In this document: piece after piece, positions 8,456-17,603 of the stretch | Position numbering within the stretch: the stretch's first letter is position 1 | Layout of the letters: every line of letters starts with the position of its first letter | NCBI GenBank assembly: GCA_026126165.1 | Contig: JAHCJR010000004.1 | Span: 1-64,000 of the forward strand | Length of the DNA: 64,000 bases | DNA from: Alphaproteobacteria bacterium | GTDB taxonomy: Bacteria > Pseudomonadota > Alphaproteobacteria > Ferrovibrionales > Ferrovibrionaceae | Direction of reading: 5' to 3' | Notes under the pieces: generated by a model | Told to the model about the DNA's origin: nothing | The model's database searches: none | What the model saw: only the letters and a program-made list of their open reading frames with translations | Program-made: the position numbers and the translations under genes

Positions 8456-9607
8456 TCAGGCGGACCGGCGGGGCATGGCCTTGGCCCGGCGCTCGAGCCA
8501 CCAGCCATACTGCTTCGGCCAGAGGCTCCAGGCGGTCTCCTCGTCCTCGAGCGCGAGCGCCGCCCTTCCTACCCAGTGCGGATCGAACAGCGCCTCGCGG
8601 GCGATGGCGACCAGATCCGCCTGGCCAGCGGCGAGCGCGGCTTCCGCCTGCTCCGGCGTGAGGATCAGTCCGACCGCCTGCGTCATCACGCCGGCATCGC
8701 GGCGCAGGCGTTCCGCATAGGGAAGCTGGAAGCCCGGACCGCGCGGCACGCCGGCCGCGGTCGCCGGACCGCCGATGCCGCCGGACGAGCAGTCGATGAC
8801 GTCGACGCCGCGCGCCTTCAGCTCGCCAGCCAGCGCCAGCGAATCCTCGATCTCCCAGCCACCTTCGATGCCATCGACCGACGAGATGCGGAAGAAGAGC
8901 GGCTTGCGCTCCGGCCAGACGGCGCGTACGGCCTCCGCCGTCTCCAGGGCAAAGCGCATGCGGCCGGCACGCTCGCCGCCATAGGCGTCGTTGCGCCTGT
9001 TCGAGATCGGCGACAGGAAGGTATGGGTCAGATAGCCATGCGCGCCGTGCAGTTCCAGCACCTCGAAGCCGGCCGCATCGGCCCGCTTCGCCGCGTCGGC
9101 GAAAGCCTGCCGGATGGCGGCAATCTCGTCGAGGCGCAGTTCATGGGGCATGAGCCAGCCTTCGGCCACCGGCACGGAAGAGGCCGCGACGACCTGCCAG
9201 GGACGCTCGCCGCGCGCGATATCGGCATCGTTCATCGGGCCGTTGCCGTGCCAGGGGCGCTGCATGCTCGCCTTGCGCCCGGCATGGGCGATCTGGATGC
9301 CAGGCGCCGCGCCCTGCGCGGCGATAAAGGCGGCGACCGGCTTCAGTGCGGCGGCATGGGCGTCGGACCAGATGCCGAGATCGCCGTGAGTGATGCGCCC
9401 GCGCGCCTCGACGGCGGCGGCCTCGCTGAAGACGAGCCCGGCACCGGCGATGGCGAACTGGCCGAGATGGACCAGATGCCAGGCGTCCGCCATGCCATCC
9501 TTGGCCGAATACTGGCACATCGGCGAGATGACGACGCGATTGCGAAGCGTGAGGCCGCGAATGGTGAGGGGCTGGAACAGCCGTGATCTGGCGGAAGTCA
9601 TGGTCAC
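8456..9607 (-). CDS. NADH:flavin oxidoreductase, old-yellow-enzyme family (YqjM-like)
   Basis: A 383-residue FMN ene-reductase. SPMCQYSA carries Cys31, the residue typical of the YqjM/thermophilic class, and ELHGAHGYL gives the substrate-binding pair His187/His190, followed by [15 protein letters not shown]. Such enzymes reduce alpha,beta-unsaturated carbonyl compounds. I take the GTG at 9605-9607, in a GTGA overlap with the upstream hydroxylase stop, because AGGAG lies eight bases before it; an ATG two codons later is possible. It is the last gene of a leftward operon with a molybdenum hydroxylase, which suggests a role in reducing an intermediate of the same pathway. Confidence 0.92.
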   Translation of the reverse strand: MTMTSARSRLFQPLTIRGLTLRNRVVISPMCQYSAKDGMADAWHLVHLGQFAIAGAGLVFSEAAAVEARGRITHGDLGIWSDAHAAALKPVAAFIAAQGAAPGIQIAHAGRKASMQRPWHGNGPMNDADIARGERPWQVVAASSVPVAEGWLMPHELRLDEIAAIRQAFADAAKRADAAGFEVLELHGAHGYLTHTFLSPISNRRNDAYGGERAGRMRFALETAEAVRAVWPERKPLFFRISSVDGIEGGWEIEDSLALAGELKARGVDVIDCSSGGIGGPATAAGVPRGPGFQLPYAERLRRDAGVMTQAVGLILTPEQAEAALAAGQADLVAIAREALFDPHWVGRAALALEDEETAWSLWPKQYGWWLERRAKAMPRRSA

Positions 9608-11928
9608 ACAGCCTTCTCCTGGATTGCCCGCCAGACCTTCTCCGGCGTGGCGGGCATGTCGATATGCTCGATGCCAAGCGGGGCGAGCGCATCGCAGATC
9701 GCATTGATGACCGCCTGCGGCGCGCCGACCGAGCCGGCCTCGCCCGCGCCCTTCACGCCGAGCGGGTTGGTCCGGCAGGGCACCTCGTTGAGCTGGAAGT
9801 CGATATCGGGCAGGTCATCCGCGCGCGGAAGGGTGTAATCCATGAAGGATCCGGTGAGAAGCTGGCCGCTCTCGGCGTCATAGAGCGTGCGCTCGAGGAG
9901 GGCCTGGCCGATGCCTTGGCCGATGCCGCCATGCACCTGTCCTTCGACGATCAGCGGGTTGATCACGCGGCCCATATCGTCGACCACATGGTAGGCGACC
10001 ACCGCGACCCGGCCGGTTTCCGGATCGATTTCCACTTCCGCGATGTGGCAGCCGTTGGGAAACGTACCCTGCGCGGTGATCTTCGCGTCCGAATCGAGGC
10101 CGCCATCCAGGTCCTTCGGGCGGCGCGCGGGATCGCGCGCGGCGGCGGCCACATCCAGAATGCCGATCTTGCGGTCCGTGCCGGCGATGCGGAACTGGCC
10201 CGAGCCGAACTCGATATCGACCGGCGCCGCTTCCAGCAGGTGGCCGGCCATGACCCGGCCCTTCTCGATCACCTGTTCGGAAGCGCCGAGAATCGCCCCG
10301 CCCTCGGCATAGAGCGAGCGGGCTCCTCCGGTGCCGCCACCGGTCCTGATCAGGTCGCTGTCGCCCTGGTGGATGACGATGCGCTCGATCGGCACGCCGA
10401 GCTGGTGCGAGATGAGCTGGGTATAGCCTGTCTCGTGGCCCTGGCCGTTCGACTGGGTTCCGACCAGCACATGCACCAGCCCGTCCTCGCCGAAGCGGAT
10501 CTCTGCGCGCTCCTCGGTCGGGCCGGCGGTCGCTTCGAGATAGCAGGCGATGCCGAGGCCGCGAAGCCGGCCCCGCGCCTTCGCCGCCGCCTTGCGTGCC
10601 GCAAGCCCGGAATGATCCGCCGCCTTGAGGGCGCGGTCCAGGTTCTCGGCGAAGGCGCCGGAATCGTATTTGAGGCCGGTCGGCGTCTGGTAGGGGAAGG
10701 CATCGGCGGGGATGAAATTGCGCCGGCGCAGCTCGATGGCGGAAATGCCAAGCCGCCGCGCCGCCACCTCGATCAGCCGCTCGACCAGATAGTTGGCTTC
10801 CGGCCGGCCGGCGCCGCGATAGGCATCGACCGGCACCGTGTTCGTCAGCACGCCCTTGACCGCGGCATGGATGATCGGAATGCGATATTGCACCGAGAGC
10901 ACCCTGGTGCCCGCCACGGTCGGGATGAAGGGCGCGAAGGTCGAGACATAGCCGCCGAGATTGGCAAGGGTGCTGACGCGCAGCGCGAGGAAGCGTCCCT
11001 GATCGTCGAGAGCCAGTTCGCCCCTGGTCAGGTTGTCCCGCCCCTGGGTGTCGGAGAGGAAGGCATCGCCGCGTTCGCTGGTCCATTTCACCGGCCGGCC
11101 GATCTTGCGCGCGGCATAGCAGGCCAGTACCTGCTCGGGATAGAGATAGATCTTCATGCCGAAGCCCCCGCCCACGTCCGGCGTCACGACGCGGACCTTC
11201 TCCGGCGGGATCTTGAAGATCGCCTCGGCGAGCAGGCGCTTGAGCAGATGCACGCCCTGGGTATTGGTGTGGAGCGTCAGCCGCTCCGTCGCCGGATCGT
11301 ATTCCGCCAGCGCGGCCCGGGTCTCCATCGAGGCCACGACGACGCGGTTGTTGACCACCTCCAGCGCGACCACCTGATGCGCGCCGGCAAAGGCGGCCTC
11401 TGCCGCCGCCGGGTCGCTGTTCTGCCAGTCGAAGCAAAGATTGCCGGGCGCCGCCTCGTGGATCAGCGGCGCCTCGGGGGAAAGCGCGCGCCGCATGTCG
11501 GTGACCGGCGGCAGTTCCTCGTAATCGACGATCACCGCCTCCGCCGCATCGCGCGCCTCGGCCAGGCTTTCGGCCACGATCATCGCCACCTGGTCGCCGA
11601 CATGGCGCACCTTGTCGCCGGCGAGCGCCGGGCGCGGCGGATCGGCGCGCCCCGAACCATCGCGGTTCTTGAGCGGGATGATGCAGGGAAGCGGCGGGAT
11701 GCCGTCCGCCGCGAGGTCGGCGGCGGTGAAGATGGCGAGCACGCCAGGCATGGCGCGGGCGGCTTGCGTGTCGATGCCCCTGATCCGGGCATGGGCATGC
11801 GGCGAGCGGAGGATGAAGGCGTGGGCCTGACCCGGACGCGTGATATCGTCGGTATAGCGGCCGGTGCCGGTGATGAACCGGCGGTCCTCGATCCGGCGCA
11901 GGGGCTGGGACGCTCCGAACTTCTCCAT
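9604..11928 (-). CDS. Xanthine dehydrogenase-family molybdopterin-binding subunit (CoxL-like, form II)
   Basis: A 774-residue large subunit of the xanthine oxidase family. It starts [15 protein letters not shown], contains GRYTDDI, the Moco loop [26 protein letters not shown] near residue 365, and the catalytic Glu730 in [13 protein letters not shown]. The CODH form I signature AYxCSFR is absent, so CO oxidation is not supported; family members hydroxylate aromatic or N-heterocyclic carbons or aldehydes. The ATG at 11926-11928 starts the conserved opening. No FAD-binding medium subunit and no 2Fe-2S small subunit is encoded anywhere in the window, which is unusual because the large subunit normally passes electrons to them. 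It lies between the second CoA-transferase pair and the ene-reductase. Confidence 0.9.
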   Translation of the reverse strand: MEKFGASQPLRRIEDRRFITGTGRYTDDITRPGQAHAFILRSPHAHARIRGIDTQAARAMPGVLAIFTAADLAADGIPPLPCIIPLKNRDGSGRADPPRPALAGDKVRHVGDQVAMIVAESLAEARDAAEAVIVDYEELPPVTDMRRALSPEAPLIHEAAPGNLCFDWQNSDPAAAEAAFAGAHQVVALEVVNNRVVVASMETRAALAEYDPATERLTLHTNTQGVHLLKRLLAEAIFKIPPEKVRVVTPDVGGGFGMKIYLYPEQVLACYAARKIGRPVKWTSERGDAFLSDTQGRDNLTRGELALDDQGRFLALRVSTLANLGGYVSTFAPFIPTVAGTRVLSVQYRIPIIHAAVKGVLTNTVPVDAYRGAGRPEANYLVERLIEVAARRLGISAIELRRRNFIPADAFPYQTPTGLKYDSGAFAENLDRALKAADHSGLAARKAAAKARGRLRGLGIACYLEATAGPTEERAEIRFGEDGLVHVLVGTQSNGQGHETGYTQLISHQLGVPIERIVIHQGDSDLIRTGGGTGGARSLYAEGGAILGASEQVIEKGRVMAGHLLEAAPVDIEFGSGQFRIAGTDRKIGILDVAAAARDPARRPKDLDGGLDSDAKITAQGTFPNGCHIAEVEIDPETGRVAVVAYHVVDDMGRVINPLIVEGQVHGGIGQGIGQALLERTLYDAESGQLLTGSFMDYTLPRADDLPDIDFQLNEVPCRTNPLGVKGAGEAGSVGAPQAVINAICDALAPLGIEHIDMPATPEKVWRAIQEKAV

Positions 11929-12007
11929 GTCTCTTGCTTTCCTCGGTTCCGGGTCTGGCGGGATGATGGTGAGCGCCGCGACCTTTGGCAAGTCGGCGGC
12001 GGCGCGA

Positions 12008-12736
12008 TCAGGCGGCGAAGGCGCTGGCCGCAAACTCGGGATAGGTTTCGGCGATCTCCTCGCGGATCGGCCCGCGCAGCAGCGCGAGCGTCGCCTCGTC
12101 CGGAACCGGCGTGGACGGCACCTGCTCCGGCCGGTCGAAGGCAAAACCCGTATTGTCCAGAACTTCCTCGATACCGTGCCCCGGATGGATCGAACGCAGC
12201 GCGAAACGTCCGCGTGCGCGGTCGAAATCGAACAGCGCGAGATTCGTCACCAGGGCATGGGGGCCACCCCGGCGCGGGACGTTGGGCGGGCTCGTGCCCG
12301 GGGCGCTGATGAAGTCGACCCTGTCGACCAGAACGCGCCGCGTATGTTCCTCCCGGAACAGGATCACGCGCGGCACGAGGAAATAAAGGTAGGCCGAGCC
12401 GAAGGAGCCCGACCAGCGCACCTCGCTTCGCGGGTAGCCGCCGGTGCCCACAAGGTTGATGTTGCCGGCGCCGTCGATCTGGCCGCCGCTGAGAAAGAAG
12501 GCGTCGATTCTTCCCTGCGCGGCGCAGTCGAAAAGCTCCACGCCTCCATTGGTGAAGAAGTTGTTGCGCAGCGAGCGGAGAATGGAGACGCGCATTCCGC
12601 CATGCGTGCGACGTCGCGCCAGCAGCGCGGCGGACCCGGGAACCGGAGAGGATGCGCCGACCGCGACATGCCGGCAGCCATCGAGCAGGCCGGCAATCAC
12701 CGCAATCAGCAGCTCGCGTTCGTTGCAGGGCGTCAT
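12008..12736 (-). CDS. CoA-transferase-like subunit B lacking the catalytic Glu
   Basis: A 242-residue protein with the family I CoA-transferase beta fold: VAVGASSPVPGSAALLA, FFLSGGQIDGAGNINLVG and RVLVDRVDFISAPG. Where the paralogue at 6068-6856 has YESG with Glu53, this protein reads VSILRSLRNN around residues 50-59, so the usual glutamate nucleophile is missing. Either a different residue in the A subunit acts, as reported for the IpdAB ring-cleaving hydrolases, or the protein has lost activity. It overlaps subunit A by ATGA, and the ATG at 12734-12736 is well placed. I would call it a CoA-transferase-family hydrolase candidate rather than a transferase. Confidence 0.82.
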   Translation of the reverse strand: MTPCNERELLIAVIAGLLDGCRHVAVGASSPVPGSAALLARRRTHGGMRVSILRSLRNNFFTNGGVELFDCAAQGRIDAFFLSGGQIDGAGNINLVGTGGYPRSEVRWSGSFGSAYLYFLVPRVILFREEHTRRVLVDRVDFISAPGTSPPNVPRRGGPHALVTNLALFDFDRARGRFALRSIHPGHGIEEVLDNTGFAFDRPEQVPSTPVPDEATLALLRGPIREEIAETYPEFAASAFAA

Positions 12737-13566
12737 TCCGCCGCCTCCGCCGGGGCCCCGCTTTCGAGAAAGTCCGCCATGAAGGCGGCAAACCCCTCGT
12801 CGCTGCGCGCGGCCCGCACGTAGGCAGCGAGGGTCCGGCCATCGGGGCCGTAGCTGTCCCACAATCCGACCGGCCAGGCCCCCTTTCGTACCTCGGCGAT
12901 CCCCTCGACATAGAGCGCGGGCAGGGTGCCCGCGGCCCAGCGTTCGTCATCGAGCAGGCTTTCCTCCTGGATGCGTTCGACGCTGACCAGCGTGCGCGCC
13001 GATGCCTGCGCCATGGTGATCAGCTCGCGCCGGCGGCCGATCCAGACATTGCCCTCGCGGTCGGCGAGCGGTGCATGGAACAGCGCCACGTCCGGCGCGA
13101 TCGCGGGCAGCAGCACGATGGGCTCGCCGGCGGCGAAGGGATTGTCGATCACCTTCCAGTCGCTGCGATGCTTGAGCAGGTCGCTGCCGACGATGCCCCG
13201 CAGCGGCATGAAAGGCAGTCCTTTCTGCGCCGCCTGCAAGGCGGCATGGATGGCGGGACAGGTGGCATCCAGCAGGCGGATGCTGCCGCGGCGCACCGCC
13301 TCGACGAAGCGCGGCCCGGTCCCGAACTCGTCCAGGGTCACGGCCGAGGATTCGACGCTCGCGACCGCACCGGCGCCGATCAGCATGTCCGCCTGCAGCC
13401 CGCTGGTCGGCAGGCAAACGAGATGCAGGTCCCTGACGCCGCGTCGGATCAGGGCGGCTGTCGCCGCCATCGCCACCCCGGCATAGTTCGCCGGAATGGC
13501 AAGTCTGGTTCCGTCGGCAATGCCCGCGACCAGCGCGTCGATATCGGCACGGATCAACTGCTGCAT
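12733..13566 (-). CDS. CoA-transferase-like subunit A (IpdA-like)
   Basis: A 277-residue alpha subunit partnered with the preceding B subunit. Landmarks are the N-terminal DGTRLAIPANYAGVAMA, VCLPTSGLQADMLIGAGAV, the central PFMPLRGIVGSDLL (compare LPFAVLRGYVGSDL in the first pair) and APDVALFHAPLADREGNVWI. It is encoded downstream of the MFS carrier, 55 bases after it, and ahead of the hydroxylase and ene-reductase. The only acidic candidates near the usual active-site region are Glu72 in VASVESSA and the DEF that follows. The reaction is not assigned. Confidence 0.82.
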   Translation of the reverse strand: MQQLIRADIDALVAGIADGTRLAIPANYAGVAMAATAALIRRGVRDLHLVCLPTSGLQADMLIGAGAVASVESSAVTLDEFGTGPRFVEAVRRGSIRLLDATCPAIHAALQAAQKGLPFMPLRGIVGSDLLKHRSDWKVIDNPFAAGEPIVLLPAIAPDVALFHAPLADREGNVWIGRRRELITMAQASARTLVSVERIQEESLLDDERWAAGTLPALYVEGIAEVRKGAWPVGLWDSYGPDGRTLAAYVRAARSDEGFAAFMADFLESGAPAEAAE

Positions 13567-13621
13567 GGGCTTTCCGCTCCCCGTCCTGCCGGCTCGCCAC
13601 GATGATAGCAGCCCGCGGCGC

Positions 13622-14881
13622 TCACTTCTCCCCCCTGAGCGCCCGGATGGTCAGGAACGGGGTGAGCCCGCCCAGCATGCAGAGGAAGCTCAGCACCATC
13701 ACCCATTCGTAGCCGCCGGTCAGGTCGTGCACCAGCCCGCCCCAGATCGAGCCCAGGGCGCTGCCGATGCCGCCGGCCAGCGTGATGCAGCCGAAAATCG
13801 AGGCGGCGTTCGGTCCGCGGAAGATCTGCATGGCCGTCGCGGCAACCAGCGGTCCCCGCGAGCCGAGGGAGGAGCCCATGAGGAAAACGAAGGCGCCGAG
13901 CAGCCAGACATTGGGGAAGTGGCCGAGCAGCCACATGCAGAGGATGCCGAGAATGGTCGTGGCATAGCTCAGCATGACGGAAAGCCGCCGTCCGATCACG
14001 CCGTCGAGCCAGCCGAAGGTGATCATGCCGAGGGGCATGAAGATACCCGATAGGCCCCAGGCCGAGGCGGCCTGCAACGGCGTGAAGCCGATCTCGACGA
14101 GGTAGGCGACCGCCTGCACCGAAAGCGAGACCATGCCCTGGGAGGTAAAGAAAAAGACGCAGAACAGCCCCCAGAAGGGCAGGCTGCGCAGTACCTTGCC
14201 GGGCGTCCAGAGCCCGGCGCCGGCATGGCGTTTCTGGCCCTCCTGCCGCCAGGCGGGATGGCCGGCTCGGATGCGCCTCCACGGCAGCAGCAGGGCGGGC
14301 ACGAGCAGCAGCAGGGTGAGCCCGCCCAGGATCCGGTAGGTGTCGCGCCAGCCGAAATGCTGGATCAGCAGTTCGGTAAAGGGGACGAAGAGCAGCACGC
14401 CGACGCCGAAGGAGGAGAAGATGAGCGCCGAGTAGAAGGACTGGCGTGTCAGGAACCAGCGGTTGACGAGCGCCGTCCCCGGCACGTTGCCGACCGCGGC
14501 GAGGCCGAAGCCGATGCCGAGGCCGATGGCAAGCTGGAGGTGCCAGATCGCACTTGCCGAACCGGCGAGCAGCAGGGCCAGCCCCATGCCGGACAGACCG
14601 ACCCCATAGAGCAGGCGCGGGCCAAGGCGATCGAAGAGCAGGCCGGTGAGCGGCGAGGCGAGGCCGGAGAGCAGCAAGGCCGAGGAATAGATCGTGGTGA
14701 TGGCCGCCCGGTCGCCGCCGAACTCCGCCGAGAGCGGCAGAAGAAACACCACGAAGCCTTCCATGAGGCCGCGGCCGGTGCAGCCCATGAAGAAGCAGAA
14801 TCCCAGCACCGTCAGCGCCAGCCGGTTGGCGGAGCGCAGCTTTTCTTCGTCGGTCCGCGCCGTCGCGTCGGGCTCCGCCAT
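13622..14881 (-). CDS. MFS transporter (monocarboxylate/OFA-type)
   Basis: A 419-residue inner-membrane carrier with about twelve hydrophobic segments, a short charged N-terminal tail, the conserved loop LLFDRLGPRLLYGVG between TM2 and TM3, and a longer hydrophilic central loop around RRIRAGHPAWRQEGQKRH. The layout matches the major facilitator superfamily branch that takes up monocarboxylates and other organic acids. It lies eight bases after the acyl-CoA dehydrogenase stop and ahead of the CoA-transferase-like pair. It is therefore the natural uptake system for the locus substrate, probably an organic acid. Confidence 0.88.
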   Translation of the reverse strand: MAEPDATARTDEEKLRSANRLALTVLGFCFFMGCTGRGLMEGFVVFLLPLSAEFGGDRAAITTIYSSALLLSGLASPLTGLLFDRLGPRLLYGVGLSGMGLALLLAGSASAIWHLQLAIGLGIGFGLAAVGNVPGTALVNRWFLTRQSFYSALIFSSFGVGVLLFVPFTELLIQHFGWRDTYRILGGLTLLLLVPALLLPWRRIRAGHPAWRQEGQKRHAGAGLWTPGKVLRSLPFWGLFCVFFFTSQGMVSLSVQAVAYLVEIGFTPLQAASAWGLSGIFMPLGMITFGWLDGVIGRRLSVMLSYATTILGILCMWLLGHFPNVWLLGAFVFLMGSSLGSRGPLVAATAMQIFRGPNAASIFGCITLAGGIGSALGSIWGGLVHDLTGGYEWVMVLSFLCMLGGLTPFLTIRALRGEK

Positions 14882-14889
14882 CGCCCGTC

Positions 14890-16044
14890 TCAGCCGCCGC
14901 GCGCTTCACGCAGCATGGCGCGGCCGATGACGATCTGCTGGATCTGGCTGGTGCCTTCGTAAAGCCGGAAGATGCGGACGTCGCGATAGAACCGCTCCAC
15001 CGGATAGTCGGCGATGTAGCCGGAGCCGCCATGGATCTGCACCGCCCGGTCGGCGACGCGTCCGACCATCTCCGAGGCGAAGTACTTGCAGCAGGCGGCA
15101 TCGGTGGCGATTTTCTCGCCGCCATCGAAGCGTCGCGCGGTCTCGCGCACCATGGCGAGCGCGGCGAAGGCTTCGGTGCGGCTGTCCGCCAGCATGGCCT
15201 GGATAAGCTGGAACTCCCCGATCGGCTGGCCGAATTGCCGGCGCTCCAGCGCAAAGGTGACGCTTTCGTGGATCAGCCGCTCGGCGGTCCCGCAGCACAG
15301 CGCCGAAATGTGCAACCGGCCGCGATCGAGCACCTTCATCGCCGTCTTGAAGCCCTGTCCTTCCCTTCCGCCAATGATGTTGCGGGCCGGCACGCGTGCA
15401 TCCTCGAAGATGACGTCGCAGATATGGGCGCCCTTCTGGCCCATTTTCACGTTCGGACGGCCGAGCGAAATGCCGGGGGTGCGCGCATCGACGATGAAGG
15501 CGCTGATCCCTCCGGCGCCCTTGTTGTTCGGATCGGTGCGCGCCATCACGGTGAAGACGCCGGCGGTCGGTGCATTGGTGATGAAGCGCTTGGTCCCGTT
15601 CAGGACATAATCCTCGCCATCCCTGACCGCGCGGGTTTTCAGGCTGGCCGCGTCCGAACCGGCTTCGGGTTCGGTCAGGCAGAAGGAGGCGATCAGTTCG
15701 CCGGAGGCGATGCGCGGCAGCCACTCGCGTTTCTGCTCCTCGCTGCCATCGATCAGCAGTCCCTGGCTGCCCAGCCCGTTGTTGGTGCCGATCAGCGAGC
15801 GGAAGGCGGGCGATGCCCAGCCGAGCTCGCGCACGATCTCGACCTCCGCCTGCATGTCGAGGCCGAGGCCGCCATAGGTTTCCGGAATGGACATGCCGAA
15901 CAGCCCCATCTCCGCCATTTCGCGGCGTACCTGTTCGGGAATGCTGTCGGCCTCGGCCACCTCGGCTTCCAGCGGCACGAGCCGCTCGCGGACATAGCGG
16001 CGTACCGTGTCGACCAGTTGCGCGAGCGTGTCCCTGTCCGTCAT
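14890..16044 (-). CDS. Acyl-CoA dehydrogenase
   Basis: A 384-residue FAD flavoprotein. [14 protein letters not shown] and [11 protein letters not shown] are the FAD/substrate signatures, and the catalytic base is Glu363 in [10 protein letters not shown], the position used by short- and medium-chain dehydrogenases. It removes alpha,beta hydrogens from an acyl-CoA and passes electrons to ETF. It is the first gene of the leftward operon that continues with the MFS carrier, CoA-transferase-like pair, Mo hydroxylase and ene-reductase. The chain length preferred cannot be told from sequence. Confidence 0.93.
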   Translation of the reverse strand: MTDRDTLAQLVDTVRRYVRERLVPLEAEVAEADSIPEQVRREMAEMGLFGMSIPETYGGLGLDMQAEVEIVRELGWASPAFRSLIGTNNGLGSQGLLIDGSEEQKREWLPRIASGELIASFCLTEPEAGSDAASLKTRAVRDGEDYVLNGTKRFITNAPTAGVFTVMARTDPNNKGAGGISAFIVDARTPGISLGRPNVKMGQKGAHICDVIFEDARVPARNIIGGREGQGFKTAMKVLDRGRLHISALCCGTAERLIHESVTFALERRQFGQPIGEFQLIQAMLADSRTEAFAALAMVRETARRFDGGEKIATDAACCKYFASEMVGRVADRAVQIHGGSGYIADYPVERFYRDVRIFRLYEGTSQIQQIVIGRAMLREARGG

Positions 16045-16076
16045 CGTCCTGTCCCCATTCTATCGAAGTCCGGATC

Positions 16077-16092
16077 GCGGCCGTTCGGCCGC
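16077..16092. other. GC-rich inverted repeat (arms GCGGCCG / CGGCCGC)
   Basis: A perfect 7-base inverted repeat around TT. It lies between the end of the leftward PF09608-type gene and the start of the leftward acyl-CoA dehydrogenase gene. It could fold as a hairpin that ends the upstream transcript, but no T-run follows on the minus strand, so a terminator role is only a possibility. Confidence 0.3.
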
Positions 16093-16182
16093 CGGGCATC
16101 CTGCCCAATGCCGCAACTGGTGCCTAGAGTGTTTCCGGAATGCATGGCAGCACGGCGTCTGTCGCAGGCGAAGGCGGGGCGC

Positions 16183-17010
16183 TCACGCCTTGCGGAAAAC
16201 GGCGGCCGCGAACCAGCCCGCGAACATCGCCAGCGCCACTGCCGCCAGCCCGTAATAGACCGGTTGCTGATGGGCGAAGTCATAGAGCACCTGCTCGGCG
16301 CCCGACTTCTTGATGAAAAGCGGTGTCGCCTGCGCGCTGATCACCTGCTCGTCGCGCAGCAGGTAAACCTCCGCCCGATAGGTGCCGGTCGGCACGGTCG
16401 AGGGGAAGCTGATCCGCGCCCGAAAGAGCTTCGGCCCGAGGAAGACCACCGGAGACGCTTCCTCCTGATAGAGGCCGGCATCGCGCTTCTGCCGCAGGAT
16501 CGCCTCGCGGAACTCGGCCACTTCCTGCTCGGTATGGCCGTGCCTGGGCGGCATGCGCAAATGCTCGGCCCCGATCTGCAGGCGCTGCAAGAGGGACTGG
16601 TTGGCGAACTGGTGCAGGGCCTGGCTCGCCGCCACCGCGTAATAGCCCGGCATGTTGTCGAATTCGACCGCGTCGACATTGATCCAGATGCCGAGCACGC
16701 GCCGTTTCTTGCGCACCACGACGCGCCCCTGCGGCCCGCGCAGCACGACGATGATGTCGCCAGGCTGGTCGACGGCGCCGAAGATCAGCAGGTCGGTGCC
16801 GGTGAAGCTCGATGAGATCGAGATCAGGTGCGAGGAAAGATCGGTGACGAGCGGGCTCTCCAGCGCCTGCGTCAGCGGATTGGTCGGCGCGGACCGGGCT
16901 CCCTGCTGGGCGCGCGCAGTTTCGCACCAGGCGAACAGCAGGAACGGCATGCACACAAGGAGAGTGGGAGTTACCGTTCGTAGAATCTGGACGACCGACC
17001 CAACCAGCAT
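16183..17010 (-). CDS. PF09608/TIGR02186-family putative transmembrane protein
   Basis: A 275-residue protein with an N-terminal signal segment (TPTLLVCMPFLLFAW, then ARAQQ), a central beta-rich region starting LVTDLSSHLISISSSFTGTD, and a C-terminal membrane helix (YGLAAVALAMFAGWFAAAVF). The phrases GTDLLIFGAV and VVLRGP are hallmarks of an alphaproteobacterial family known only as a putative transmembrane protein. Family members are usually found next to a TauE/SafE sulfite exporter; no such gene lies beside it here. The bulk should sit in the periplasm, anchored at the C-terminus. Function unknown. Confidence 0.82.
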   Translation of the reverse strand: MLVGSVVQILRTVTPTLLVCMPFLLFAWCETARAQQGARSAPTNPLTQALESPLVTDLSSHLISISSSFTGTDLLIFGAVDQPGDIIVVLRGPQGRVVVRKKRRVLGIWINVDAVEFDNMPGYYAVAASQALHQFANQSLLQRLQIGAEHLRMPPRHGHTEQEVAEFREAILRQKRDAGLYQEEASPVVFLGPKLFRARISFPSTVPTGTYRAEVYLLRDEQVISAQATPLFIKKSGAEQVLYDFAHQQPVYYGLAAVALAMFAGWFAAAVFRKA

Positions 17011-17116
17011 TCGCCTGCCGACCCTGCGGGGCGTCTGCGCTGCCCCGCATCACAATAACCGCCATGGGTCAGCCTAGGGCGCCCTTCATCCGGTCGCAAT
17101 CAAAACCGGGCGATCC

Positions 17117-17132
17117 GGCGCGGAATTCCGCG
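17117..17132. repeat. Perfect 16-base palindrome GCGCGGAATTCCGCGC
   Basis: An uninterrupted palindrome just beyond the stop codon of the leftward DUF962 gene and upstream of the next leftward gene. It might act as a weak transcript end or as a protein-binding site. No second copy was noticed in the window. Confidence 0.35.
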
Positions 17133-17134
17133 CT

Positions 17135-17488
17135 TCAGGCAGTCCGGGCGGGCATGCCAGACACTCCTGCCCGTTCGAGTTCCGCATCCAGCCGTCCGGT
17201 CGCCCAGGCGAAATACATGCGGAAGTCGCTGACCAGCGACCATAACGGATAGCGGAAAGTCGCCGGCCGGTTCCGCTCGACGAAGAAGTGCGCGATCCAG
17301 GCCGGGCCATAGCCGGCCACCAGTCCCAGCAGCAGATACCAGCCGTTGCCGGTGAGGATCAGCGCCAGCAGCGCCAGAATGGCGAGCGTGGTTCCGCAAT
17401 AATGCAGCGCCCGCGTCGCCGGTCGGGAATGTTCGCGCAGATAATAGGGCCAGAACTCGGCGTAGGTCTGGATTCGCGTGTCGCTCAT
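17135..17488 (-). CDS. DUF962 / Mpo1-like membrane protein
   Basis: A 117-residue protein with an N-terminal amphipathic part ([19 protein letters not shown]), [10 protein letters not shown], two hydrophobic segments ([11 protein letters not shown] and [19 protein letters not shown]) and the [12 protein letters not shown] motif. This is the DUF962 family (PF06127), whose yeast member Mpo1 is an Fe-dependent dioxygenase in alpha-oxidation of 2-hydroxy fatty acids. The histidines in LHYCG and AHFFVERN that would serve as metal ligands are present. It diverges from the GNAT gene at 17604. Catalytic activity of bacterial members is inferred. Confidence 0.85.
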   Translation of the reverse strand: MSDTRIQTYAEFWPYYLREHSRPATRALHYCGTTLAILALLALILTGNGWYLLLGLVAGYGPAWIAHFFVERNRPATFRYPLWSLVSDFRMYFAWATGRLDAELERAGVSGMPARTA

Positions 17489-17603
17489 GCCGTCTCCTCC
17501 CGAGGCGGGGCGATCCGTGCTTCAATCGCCGCACCATTACTGGTTAGTCCCGGGTCCGCGGATTGGCAACCGCTTCCTGTGGGTCGGGGCGGGGAGGTAG
17601 GGC

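Noticed and set aside
9604-11928. Aerobic CO dehydrogenase (CoxL) assignment
   Set aside because: The loop reads AYRGAGRPE, not AYxCSFR, and no coxM or coxS is present.
9583-12309. 908-codon frame antisense to the Mo hydroxylase
   Set aside because: It has no recognisable domain; the opposite strand encodes a complete xanthine dehydrogenase-family protein.
5208-16044. Steroid ring-degradation cluster
   Set aside because: IpdAB-like and FadD3-like genes are present, but no ring-opening oxygenases (KshAB, HsaC) or delta-1-dehydrogenase are seen; the similarity is at family level only.
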